Assembly: GCA_031272005.1 (NCBI GenBank) | Contig: JAISUQ010000089.1 | Span: forward strand, 1 to 8,288 | DNA length: 8,288 nucleotides | Direction: 5' to 3' | Source of the DNA: Coriobacteriales bacterium | GTDB taxonomy: Bacteria > Actinomycetota > Coriobacteriia > Coriobacteriales > UBA8131 | Part shown: positions 1-6,716 of the stretch, one piece after another | Layout of the letters: each line of letters begins with the position of its first letter | Position numbering within the stretch: position 1 is the first letter of the stretch | The notes under the pieces: generated by a model | Database searches by the model: none | What the model was told of the DNA's origin: nothing | The model's input: the letters and a program-made list of their open reading frames with translations, nothing else | Position numbers and translations under genes: made by a program

Positions 1-896
1 AGGCACAGTCCCAGCACCCGCCAACCACCGCTGGTGAAGGGCACCAACAGACAGGCCGCCAGAACAAAGACCAGGATGGCGCGTTGGGCTAACGTGATAT
101 TGATGGCCACCTTGGCCAAATCGCAGCCCAGTACCACGGCTCCGCCGACAAATACCGCCAGCATCCCCCATAACACGACATTGGCGCCAGCGGTGGCACT
201 CTCCACAAACAGCAGTGCAAAGCCCATGCCGAAGACCACGCCATAGGTGAAGATGGATGGCTCAACCTCCTTGATGAAGGGCAGAAGGTCGCGTCGGGTC
301 TTGACCGTGAAGTCGTTTGTCGTATCGGTGCGCGTCCGCAGGAAGGTCAAAAAACCAAAACTGGCCACCAGATAGACGACGGCAAACAGCGGCTGGGCCA
401 ACGGCACGATCAACCCCACCAAAAAGAACAGCACCGCCCCGCCGGCGATGCTGGCACTGGTAAAGGTGACGTGGCGATGGATCCGGGCCATACCGGCGCC
501 GTCCATCCAGCGCAGCGTGAAGTAGCCGCCAGCCAGCCCGGTACAGAGCCCGCCGACAGGATAGCTGGCCGCGGGCAGAGCCAACCCGAGATTGACCAGA
601 AAGGCCTCCAGGGGCAGAATCAGCCCCAACGCCAGCAGTGCCGGTGCGCTGAAGGTGAAGAAATGCGGACGCATCAGCCATTTTTTCGTCAGGCTGACGG
701 ATATCAACGCTGCAGACAGGCCGACGAAGACAGATATCTGCACCAAGCCGGTGACAAACCCACTGTAACCCGGCGGAAAATCGGTCCAGAGCCAGAAATA
801 GCACAACAGCTCATAGGCAAAGAAAAAGGAAAACCCGGTAACTCCAAAAAGCTCCATGGCTCCGATATGCTGCTGTTTGGCAGCGGCTTCAGTCAC
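1..896 (-). CDS. Membrane-bound LuxR-family-type regulator, N-terminal part (3' end outside window)
   Basis: An open frame of 298 codons runs off the left edge without a stop, so only the N-terminal part is visible. It is very hydrophobic, with about nine membrane segments near residues 17-36, 46-68, 82-103, 108-128, 146-165, 168-186, 215-231, 238-258 and 270-287. This looks like the MFS-like sensor half of the ~480-residue Eggerthellaceae regulators that end in a LuxR helix-turn-helix; that domain would lie beyond the window and is inferred. I chose the GTG at 896 because GAGGGG sits 9 nt upstream. The in-frame ATG at 857 has only a crowded GGAG 2 nt away, and a stop closes the frame near 1025. 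A second paralog at 1586-2179 shares the pattern GF..xFA..L near the N-terminus and W..xGAG in the middle. It could instead be a plain transporter-like membrane protein. Confidence 0.68.
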   Translation of the reverse strand, partial: MTEAAAKQQHIGAMELFGVTGFSFFFAYELLCYFWLWTDFPPGYSGFVTGLVQISVFVGLSAALISVSLTKKWLMRPHFFTFSAPALLALGLILPLEAFLVNLGLALPAASYPVGGLCTGLAGGYFTLRWMDGAGMARIHRHVTFTSASIAGGAVLFFLVGLIVPLAQPLFAVVYLVASFGFLTFLRTRTDTTNDFTVKTRRDLLPFIKEVEPSIFTYGVVFGMGFALLFVESATAGANVVLWGMLAVFVGGAVVLGCDLAKVAINITLAQRAILVFVLAACLLVPFTSGGWRVLGLC

Positions 897-960
897 TGGC
901 AGAATCCCCTCGTCATTGCCTTCCTGTATTTCCAGCCACCCCGCGATTACATATGGCAGC

Positions 961-989
961 AGTATAGCGCAACTGGCGCGGATGTATAA
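961..989 (-). promoter_or_regulatory. Candidate promoter for the left membrane regulator
   Basis: On the minus strand, TATACT (plus 961-966) matches the -10 consensus at five of six positions. It lies 17 nt from a weak -35, TTATAC (plus 984-989). Transcription would start near 954 and leave a leader of about 58 nt before the GTG at 896. The -35 is poor, so an activator may be needed. This is a sequence match only. Confidence 0.35.
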
Positions 990-1029
990 GTAGCCAAACG
1001 ACAAGGATGGTGCTCGGCGTAATCCTCAA

Positions 1030-1063
1030 CGGCTGTCTGCCGGGGCTATCGACCGGCTGTCTG
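1030..1063. repeat. 10-bp direct repeat CGGCTGTCTG, 24-bp period
   Basis: CGGCTGTCTG occurs at 1030-1039 and again at 1054-1063. The pair lies about 40-75 bp upstream of the candidate -35 of the minus-strand membrane regulator. That position suits a regulator binding site, but no function is shown. Confidence 0.5.
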
Positions 1064-1077
1064 TAGCCGCCATAACG

Positions 1078-1111
1078 CGCTGAAACCGCAGATGGCAATC
1101 CGGCTTCAGCG
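1078..1111. repeat. Imperfect 11-bp inverted repeat
   Basis: CGCTGAAACCG (1078-1088) and CGGCTTCAGCG (1101-1111) are inverted copies with one mismatch and a 12-nt spacer. In a minus-strand transcript the mismatch becomes a G-U pair. There is no T-run on either side, so this is not a standard intrinsic terminator. It could be an operator or a leftover structure. Confidence 0.4.
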
Positions 1112-1190
1112 GTATCACTCACAAAATCACCCGCAGAAGGTTATACCGCTCGCACTCACCCTCAAGAGATAGAGTCGCCTGACACACCCT

Positions 1191-1210
1191 GCTTTGATTA
1201 TCGCTTTGAT
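1191..1210. repeat. 8-bp direct repeat GCTTTGAT, 12-bp period
   Basis: Two exact copies of GCTTTGAT lie at 1191-1198 and 1203-1210, about 85-100 nt before the small ORF at 1294. They could be tandem half-sites for a regulator of the small ORF and MFS remnant, or chance. Confidence 0.35.
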
Positions 1211-1293
1211 GAGCCTGTCCTGTATATTGCAGCGCAGGGCGGTTCTGAAGAATGGCGAACAGATCAAGAGAACAAATCGGAAGGAGGAAGTGT

Positions 1294-1413
1294 ATGACAG
1301 AATTGTCCTACAAACGCGGCACGCGCATCCCCAAAAGCGATGAAGTCCCGGCGCCTGCCGCCAAAACACCTCAGGTCAGCACAAAATCGAAAGCCTCCGG
1401 GAGGAGGCAATGA
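1294..1413 (+). CDS. Small hypothetical protein, 39 residues
   Basis: An ATG at 1294 is preceded by a very strong ribosome binding site (AAGGAGG at 1281-1287, 6 nt away) and reads 39 codons to TGA at 1411-1413. The product is hydrophilic and basic, rich in Lys, Pro, Ala and Ser, with no membrane segment, no cysteine and no motif I recognise. It begins MTELSYKRGTR and ends SKASGRRQ. A GGGAGGAGG run lies in its last codons, and its stop overlaps an ATG at 1410, which is out of frame with the MFS start at 1435, 21 nt further on. It may be a leader peptide coupled to the downstream transporter, or the 5' remnant of a longer gene. The start signal is the main support. Confidence 0.45.
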   Translation: MTELSYKRGTRIPKSDEVPAPAAKTPQVSTKSKASGRRQ

Positions 1414-1434
1414 CAAGTTGCAAGGAGACATGCA

Positions 1435-1641
1435 ATGAGCAATGTGAATCAAAGTACGAACGGGGAGACCAAGACGCCAGCCAAAGCCTGGGTCATGCTG
1501 GTGATCGTCTTTATCTACTGCATAGCGACCGCCATGCTCTGGTTTTCGGTACCGCCGATGGCTCAGGCCATCATCCCCAGCTATATCATCCAACTCGGCC
1601 AGGAGAACATCCAGAGCAATTTCGGAGCGCTGAGCCGATGA
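1435..1641 (+). pseudogene. MFS transporter, 5' fragment only
   Basis: The frame starts at ATG 1435 with AAGGAG 8 nt upstream and gives 68 residues before TGA at 1639-1641. Residues 1-18 are polar. Residues 19-39 form a membrane helix (AWVMLVIVFIYCIAT...), followed by FSVPPMAQAIIPSYI. This is the usual look of the N-terminus and first helix of a major facilitator transporter in this group of bacteria. Such transporters have about 400-450 residues and 12 helices, so roughly 85 percent is missing. After Gly64-Ala65-Leu66 the sequence stops being MFS-like and is antisense to the remnant regulator, so the frame is cut by a rearrangement rather than a point mutation. The family call rests on one helix and is moderate. 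Confidence 0.6.
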
Positions 1642-2179
1642 TGGCCAGGATGCTCAAGGCCACCCCGCTCGCTGAGAACAGGGATCGACAAAGGATGAAG
1701 ATGATCGCACCAACGCAAAACGAGACGGCCACAAAGTAGACCGGGTTGCGCAACTCCAGTCCGGCACCGACTTCCTCCCAGAAGCAGAAGAAGAAAGCGT
1801 TGACAACTCCAGCCAGAAAGCTTGAGAAAATGAATGCCAATACAGGATGAAGGCCAAGCAACAACAGCGCTCCAAGCAGTACCGCCGGCAAGCAGGCAAC
1901 TGCGGTGCAAATTGCTATCAGCCAGGTTTTGGACATATTGGATTTGAATTTGAGAATGAAGCTTTTGATGGTCAGGAGAATGGAGCCCAGCCCGGCACCA
2001 ATCAGAAACACTACTTGAGTCAAACCGCTGACAAAATAGCTGTCAGCAGTAAAAAACTGCGGTATTATCCACAGAAACGTCATTAGATACCATGCAAAAT
2101 GAAGCGCGAATCCTCCGATACTGAGAACGTCGATCTCCCGCAGCCCCGTTTGTGGTTTTCTGGCAGCACGCTGGCCCAA
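1586..2179 (-). pseudogene. Membrane-bound LuxR-type regulator remnant, 3' half lost
   Basis: An open frame of 197 codons, of which about 185 look genuine. Its last dozen (after Ala184-Leu185, plus coordinate about 1625) are read from the antisense of the MFS fragment. Residues 20-183 hold about six membrane helices. They align by eye with the membrane protein at 1-896: GGFALHFAW..LMTFLW matches GFSFFFAYELLCYFW, FVSGLTQVVF matches FVTGLVQISVF, and FWEEVGAG matches RWMDGAG. It therefore belongs to the same family and lacks its remaining helices and the expected LuxR DNA-binding domain. The start is uncertain: the frame opens at TTG 2179 just after an in-frame stop and with only a weak AAGG upstream, so the 5' end may be decayed too. 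It is more AT-rich than the operon on its right. If translated, it would be a membrane stub. Confidence 0.6.
1624..1641. other. Junction of two truncated convergent genes
   Basis: Plus-strand MFS coding ends and minus-strand regulator coding ends in the same ~18 bp. The MFS frame reads FGAL at 1621-1632. The regulator frame reads IIGSAL down to 1625. Both lose their 3' parts at this point and no mobile element is visible between them. The simplest explanation is a deletion whose ends fell inside two convergently transcribed genes. Confidence 0.55.
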
Positions 2180-2344
2180 AGCGCTTCAACCTTTCTCAGC
2201 CGGTGGAGCACAGTGGTGATTGCCCGACTGTCTGTTGTAGTCCGTCCCTGTCTGAGCTTGTGCCAATTGTAGACCATAACGTTGGGGTTTGGACTTGAGG
2301 GAAACTCTCGGAGCCCAGGAAGTGCTCAAGGCCAATCTGACTGG

Positions 2345-3283
2345 CTACCAATCCAGGCGTTGGCGGTTACCGGGGTGGAGTTGGTCGGAGGTGGCGACCA
2401 GCGTGTCGCGGAAGGTCAGCACCCGCTGGGTGTCCTCGCCCTTGCGCCAGACCAGGCGGTAAGGGAAGGCGGCGTCGGGCTCAGCGAACGGCACGGCGTA
2501 GTAATCGTCCATGATATTGGCAAACAGCTGTCTGGAGAAGTTGGAGCGCGGCGTGACGAAGACATCATCGCCGATGCTGGCCAGCGGGAAGTCCTTGACT
2601 GAGTCGGCGAAGAAGATGCTGCTGCGGGTGCTGACGTTGTGGCGGTTGAAGAAAGACTCCACAGCATCGGCACCACGGCGGCAGATCAGGCTGCCGGTGG
2701 GATACATTATCGACAAGCCCCGGAGATCCTCGGCGCAGACCTTCTCCTTTTTGACCAGGGGATGGCGGGAGTTGGCGATGGCGACCAGCGGCACGACGGC
2801 CAGGATGCAGGTCTCGCAGGCTGGATCGATGACGTCAACTTCCAAAGCCACATCTATATACATGTCGATGCGCATCGCCAACAACAGATCCAGCAGCGAC
2901 TGAGCCGGATTGTTGGTCAGCGCCAGGGTGAATCCGGGGTCGGTCTCGACCTGCTTGGCGCGAGCCGCCGAAATCAGGGAATGGATGGCCGGGTCATCAA
3001 TGGCGCCGGCCAGACGGACCTCCAGCCCCGTAGAACGCATATGCGTCTGAGTGGCCTGGTAGAGGTTGAGCATCTGTAAGGCGTCGATGCAGAACGCCCG
3101 GCCCTGCTCGGTCAGCTCGATGTGCTGCCCGCTGCGGTCGAAGAAGTTGCTGTTGAATTCCTTCTCCAGGGCGGCGATGTGCTTGCTCAAGGCGGATTGC
3201 GTGAGATTCAGATAGCGGGCGGCCGAAGTGAAGTTCATGTAGCGTACCAACACCAGGAACTCTTCCAGGTAATGTATGCTCAC
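2345..3283 (-). CDS. LysR-family transcriptional regulator
   Basis: A full-length LysR-type regulator of 312 residues (family usual ~300). The winged helix-turn-helix is at residues 3-60, with the classic LysR pattern NFTSAARYLNLTQSALSKHI at 17-36 and the LEKEF...FDR linker after it. Residues ~90-300 form the periplasmic-binding-protein-like effector domain. The start is GTG 3283, with GAGG 8 nt upstream; the only early Met in frame is residue 16, inside the DNA-binding domain. It is transcribed away from the molybdopterin oxidoreductase operon across a 173-nt gap that contains a LysR box. That is the standard arrangement for a LysR activator of its divergent neighbour, probably with autoregulation. 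The effector is unknown but is likely the operon's substrate or a related compound. Confidence 0.93.
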   Translation of the reverse strand: MSIHYLEEFLVLVRYMNFTSAARYLNLTQSALSKHIAALEKEFNSNFFDRSGQHIELTEQGRAFCIDALQMLNLYQATQTHMRSTGLEVRLAGAIDDPAIHSLISAARAKQVETDPGFTLALTNNPAQSLLDLLLAMRIDMYIDVALEVDVIDPACETCILAVVPLVAIANSRHPLVKKEKVCAEDLRGLSIMYPTGSLICRRGADAVESFFNRHNVSTRSSIFFADSVKDFPLASIGDDVFVTPRSNFSRQLFANIMDDYYAVPFAEPDAAFPYRLVWRKGEDTQRVLTFRDTLVATSDQLHPGNRQRLDW

Positions 3284-3304
3284 CAGCCTTACCTCTTCCC
3301 CTTG

Positions 3305-3339
3305 TTCTCCGTTGGAAAAAGCTCATTCCATTTTGGAAT
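3305..3339. promoter_or_regulatory. LysR-type operator: T-N11-A box plus a second dyad
   Basis: ATTCCATTTTGGAAT at 3325-3339 is a perfect 5-bp dyad with a 5-bp centre and fits the LysR T-N11-A rule. A weaker dyad, TTCTCCGTTGGAA, lies at 3305-3317. Their centres are 21 bp apart, two helical turns, so a LysR tetramer could bind both on one DNA face. The strong box lies about 46 bp upstream of the -10 of the operon, a fitting distance for an activator. Confidence 0.65.
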
Positions 3340-3360
3340 AGCGCCTGTCCATATCAGTGT

Positions 3361-3390
3361 TTCCGTCATTCAACCCAAAGGGAGTATAAA
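3361..3390 (+). promoter_or_regulatory. Candidate promoter of the oxidoreductase operon
   Basis: TATAAA at 3385-3390 is a good -10 (five of six). At 18 nt upstream there is only a poor -35, TTCCGT at 3361-3366, as expected for a promoter that depends on an activator. Transcription would begin near 3397, leaving a leader of about 60 nt that carries an inverted repeat and a strong ribosome binding site (AAGGAGG, 3440-3446). Confidence 0.5.
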
Positions 3391-3401
3391 GCATCGTATC
3401 C

Positions 3402-3424
3402 GGGAATTCAAAGGGCGAATTCCC
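3402..3424 (+). repeat. Perfect 8-bp inverted repeat in the operon leader
   Basis: GGGAATTC (3402-3409) and GAATTCCC (3417-3424) are exact inverted copies around a 7-nt spacer. The repeat lies just downstream of the predicted transcription start and 15 nt before the ribosome binding site. It could be an operator for a second regulator or an mRNA hairpin protecting the 5' end. No T-run follows, so it is not a standard terminator. Confidence 0.6.
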
Positions 3425-3456
3425 ACTTCTGGAGTGGACAAGGAGGAAAAAAGAAT

Positions 3457-6400
3457 ATGGCAAAAGACAATATCAGCAGACGAACGTTCAGTAAGTTGGG
3501 CGTGGCTGCCGGTCTGGCCACGGTTCTGGCTCCCGGGTCGTTGGCGACCCTGAAAGAGGCCAGCGCCGAGGAACTGGCTGCCGACACCGGCGAGGTGAAG
3601 CGGATTCGCTCACACTGCCGCGCCTGCGGCAAGATGGAGTGTCCCATCTGGGTCACCGTCAAGAATGGCCGGGTAATCAAGATTGAGGGCGACAACACTG
3701 CCTTCTCCTCGCACGGCAACTGCTGTTCCAAGGGACGCAACGCCATGCAGGCCCTCTATCACCCCGACCGCCTGAAGTACCCGATGAAGCGCACCAATCC
3801 CAAGGGCGAGGAGCCCGGCTGGGTGCGCATCTCCTGGGACGAGGCGTTGGAGATCTCGGTGGAGGAGATCAACAAGATCATCGACGACCCGGAGTGCAAC
3901 GGCTGGCACTCCATCAAGGTGCTGCACGGCACCGGGCGCACCACCACCTACGGTGTGGAGAGCTTCACCCCGGTGGTCGGCGCCTCCAACCAGGGTTCCA
4001 CGGCCGGCCAGGTCTGCAAAGGCCCACGTATCGCCACCGGCGCGATGATCGCCTTTGCCTCACCGCACTGGGTGGCCTCCAACGACGGCGCCAAGTGCTT
4101 CTTCCAGTGGGGCACCAACCAGGAGGTCTCCAACTACGACTCCGCCGGTAAGGTCATCACTGAGGTCAAGTTCGGCTCGGAAGTCTCCATCTGCGTTGGC
4201 CCGCGCCTGCAGAACCTGGGCAAGGAATGCGATTATCAGCTGCACCTGCGCCCCGGCACCGACGATGCCCTGGCCCAGGGCCTGATGAACGTGATCGTCG
4301 AGAACAAGACCTATGACGAGATGTTCATCAAGCGCTGGAGCAACGGCCCCTTCCTGGTCGTGGACGACCTGGAGCCCGAGCCGTTTGAGTGGATCAACAA
4401 ATACGAGATGCCCGGCGCCTACGCGCTGACCATCAAGACCCGCCTGCTCAAGCAATCCGACGTGGTGGAGGGCGGCGACCCCAACAAATACGCCGTCTGG
4501 AACAACAACACCAACTCCATCACCTACTGGGACTCCCCCTCCGGCCTCTGGGAAGGCGAAACCGCACCGGCCTATCCCAATCCGGAGACGGACTGCGAGG
4601 TCTACTACCCGCGTTATCTGGAGGAGTCCCGCCGCGTACCCTCCGACCCGCTGGCCGGTCTGCATACCAACGACCCCGGCTTCCCGGAGTTTTTGAACCT
4701 CGACCCGGCTCTGGAGGGCGAGTTCACCGTGACGCTGAAGGACGGCAAGGAGCACAAGGCCGTGCCGGTCTGGCAGCGCTTCTGCGAGCGCATCTCCTAC
4801 TGGACGCCGGAGAAGACCGCCGAGCACTGCTGGCTGGACGCCGACCTGATCCGCGAGACCGCGCTGGCCTACTCCAAGGAGCCGGGCATGGGCGGCATCA
4901 TGTACAACCTGCCCATCGAGCACACCGGTAACGCCGCCGACACCTGCCGCACCATCCTCTGCCTCTCCGGCATCACCAACAATGTGGATACCTTCGGCGG
5001 CAACCGCGGCTCTGACCTGCTGTACTTCCTCTATAACACCTACTTCCAGTACCACACCCCCTTCGTCACCTCGGTCTTCGAGGCCGACCCGATCCAGGCC
5101 GGCTATGCCGCCGGCGCGGTGAATGTGGAGACCGGCGAGCCCTCCCAGGGACGCTTCCCGCTGATTCCGTGGTCCAACCAGGTGGGCAACGCCGCCATTA
5201 TCCACGACCAGACCTCCTGCACCGACCAGATCATGACTGGCAAGCCCTTCCCCATCAAGGGCATGATCTCCTGCACCGGCAACCACTTCCACTCCGGCAA
5301 TGCCACGGCCAACTGGGAAGCCTTCAAGACCTTCCAGTTCTACCTGGGCTGGGAGCTGTGGTGGGCGCCGACCATCGAGCTGGCCGACGTCGTACTGCCG
5401 GCCAACCACTTCCTGGAGAACCAATGCGTCCGTGCCTCCCAGAACGGCGAAGGTGGCTTTGGCCCGATGGTCAAGATCGTCGAGCCACAGGCCGAGTGCA
5501 AGTGGGACTCCATGAGCCTGATCAATATCTTCACTCCCAAGATGAAGAAGAAGTACACCATCGAGTTCAACCCCGCCCTGCTGGCCAACCCCATCGTGCC
5601 GACCATGGAAAGCGCCACCCCGGGCGACAGCTATGTACCCTGGTGGCCCAAGGACAAGACCAACGTGCCCTTCCTCGGCCAGTTCGGCGAGACCGAGTGG
5701 CCCACCGACGAGCAGGCCCTGGACATGAGTGTGATTACCATGAAGCCGATGGACTTCATGGGCGGCCACGTGATGCAGGCCGGCGGCCCCACCGAGCTGG
5801 GGATGGAAGGCGCGCCTCTGGTCTTTGACAGCTACCAGGACTTCTGCGACACCTATCAGGAGCATGGCCAGTGGTCGCTGAAGAAGATGAGCCCATTTGG
5901 CTACTACAAGCGTTATATGTGGGGCTGGCTGCGCGCACCGCAGGGCTACTACGACCCCACCTCCGAGGACTATCGCGTCACCGGCAAGCCCGGCCCGCTG
6001 GGCTTCCCCACCCCCACCGGCAAGTTCGAGCTGTGGTCGACCATCCTGGAGTCCTATCCGGCCCAGACCACCTATCAGGGTGAGCAGATCGAGCGCGAGA
6101 TTGGCCGCAACGACGACTATCTGGAGGCCCTGCCGACCGTACGCGAGCCTTACGAGAGTCCGTACAGCACCATCATCCCCGACGACGTCAAGGCGGAGTA
6201 CCCGCTGGTGCTGACCTCCGGTCGCCGCAACCCGCTGTTCTTCCACTCCGAGAACCGCCAGCAGCCCTTCAACCGCGAGATCTATCCGGTGCCGCACTTC
6301 CAGATCCACCCGGATACGGCCGCCGAGCTGGGCATCGAGCAGGGCGACTGGTGCTGGATCGAGTCGCGCCGCGGCAAGATCCGCCAGACCGCCGACCTGT

Positions 6401-6714
6401 TCTGTGGCATCGACCCGCGCGTCATCGAGGCCGACCACGGTTGGTGGTACCCCGAGCTGCCCGCTCCCAAGCACGGCTGGGACCTCTCCAACATCAACTG
6501 CCTGGTCGACCAGTACGCCCAGGACCCGGTGCTGGGCGCCTCGTCTCTGCGCGCCTACCTGGTCAAAGTCTACAAGGCCACGCCGGATAACTGCCCTGGT
6601 GGGCATGTGGTCCCCCGCGATGAGGATACCGGCATCGAGATTATCACCTCCGGTGATGACCCCCGGATGAAGGAATGGCTGCCGATGAGCGACGCTGAAA
6701 GGGAGGCGCTGTAA
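3457..6714 (+). CDS. Tat-exported molybdopterin oxidoreductase, catalytic subunit (catechol-dehydroxylase-like)
   Basis: A 1085-residue catalytic subunit of the DMSO reductase superfamily, carrying a bis-pterin Mo (or W) centre and one [4Fe-4S] cluster. Residues 7-13 (SRRTFSK) are a twin-arginine signal, followed by a hydrophobic stretch and a likely cleavage after Ala35-Ser-Ala37, so it should act outside the membrane. Cluster ligands are Cys54, Cys57, Cys62 and Cys90 (CRACGKMEC, then CSKG); CX2CX4C is a longer spacing than the common CX2CX3C. Cys187 in VCKGPR lines up with the metal-binding Sec/Cys of FdhF (VUHGP) and NapA. Other family marks are NVDTFGGNRG (509-518), ADVVLP (643-648) and the C-terminal pterin-binding domain from Tyr915. 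The start has AAGGAGG 10 nt upstream. The length and the CGKMEC pattern resemble, from memory, Eggerthella catechol dehydroxylases (Dadh, Hcdh, Cadh). The substrate is unknown. Confidence 0.92.
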   Translation: MAKDNISRRTFSKLGVAAGLATVLAPGSLATLKEASAEELAADTGEVKRIRSHCRACGKMECPIWVTVKNGRVIKIEGDNTAFSSHGNCCSKGRNAMQALYHPDRLKYPMKRTNPKGEEPGWVRISWDEALEISVEEINKIIDDPECNGWHSIKVLHGTGRTTTYGVESFTPVVGASNQGSTAGQVCKGPRIATGAMIAFASPHWVASNDGAKCFFQWGTNQEVSNYDSAGKVITEVKFGSEVSICVGPRLQNLGKECDYQLHLRPGTDDALAQGLMNVIVENKTYDEMFIKRWSNGPFLVVDDLEPEPFEWINKYEMPGAYALTIKTRLLKQSDVVEGGDPNKYAVWNNNTNSITYWDSPSGLWEGETAPAYPNPETDCEVYYPRYLEESRRVPSDPLAGLHTNDPGFPEFLNLDPALEGEFTVTLKDGKEHKAVPVWQRFCERISYWTPEKTAEHCWLDADLIRETALAYSKEPGMGGIMYNLPIEHTGNAADTCRTILCLSGITNNVDTFGGNRGSDLLYFLYNTYFQYHTPFVTSVFEADPIQAGYAAGAVNVETGEPSQGRFPLIPWSNQVGNAAIIHDQTSCTDQIMTGKPFPIKGMISCTGNHFHSGNATANWEAFKTFQFYLGWELWWAPTIELADVVLPANHFLENQCVRASQNGEGGFGPMVKIVEPQAECKWDSMSLINIFTPKMKKKYTIEFNPALLANPIVPTMESATPGDSYVPWWPKDKTNVPFLGQFGETEWPTDEQALDMSVITMKPMDFMGGHVMQAGGPTELGMEGAPLVFDSYQDFCDTYQEHGQWSLKKMSPFGYYKRYMWGWLRAPQGYYDPTSEDYRVTGKPGPLGFPTPTGKFELWSTILESYPAQTTYQGEQIEREIGRNDDYLEALPTVREPYESPYSTIIPDDVKAEYPLVLTSGRRNPLFFHSENRQQPFNREIYPVPHFQIHPDTAAELGIEQGDWCWIESRRGKIRQTADLFCGIDPRVIEADHGWWYPELPAPKHGWDLSNINCLVDQYAQDPVLGASSLRAYLVKVYKATPDNCPGGHVVPRDEDTGIEIITSGDDPRMKEWLPMSDAEREAL

Positions 6715-6716
6715 TC

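Larger units (their letters stand above)
897..1293. other. Intergenic region with short repeats, no convincing gene
   Basis: This stretch separates two divergent genes. Small open frames exist here, but none has a good ribosome binding site or a recognisable protein. It holds the candidate minus-strand promoter, a 10-bp direct repeat (1030-1063), an 11-bp imperfect inverted repeat (1078-1111) and an 8-bp direct repeat (1191-1210). A TATATT at 1223-1228 could be a plus-strand -10 for the small ORF at 1294, but no -35 sits at the right distance. Confidence 0.6.

Noticed and set aside
262..804. 180-codon minus-strand frame in the left region
   Set aside because: It is a frame-shifted shadow of the membrane regulator at 1-896, which has a coherent membrane-helix pattern while this frame is Arg-rich and featureless.
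1410..1739. Plus-strand frame starting MTSCKETCNEQC
   Set aside because: Its ATG overlaps the stop of the small ORF, but the GGAGG is only 2 nt away and most of the frame is a shadow of the MFS fragment and the antisense of the regulator remnant. A very short coupled peptide is possible but unsupported.
2083..2277. 64-codon minus-strand frame upstream of the regulator remnant
   Set aside because: It has no ribosome binding site, overlaps the remnant in another frame and shows no recognisable protein.
2293..2329. CTTGAG ... CTCAAG inverted repeat as a possible terminator of the LysR gene
   Set aside because: There are only six paired bases across a 25-nt loop and no T-run, so chance is as likely.
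4060..6606. 848-codon open frame on the minus strand inside the catalytic subunit gene
   Set aside because: It is antisense to a clearly real gene and its translation is low-complexity and rich in Gly, Val, Leu and His. Long antisense frames of this kind are usual where third codon positions are GC-rich.
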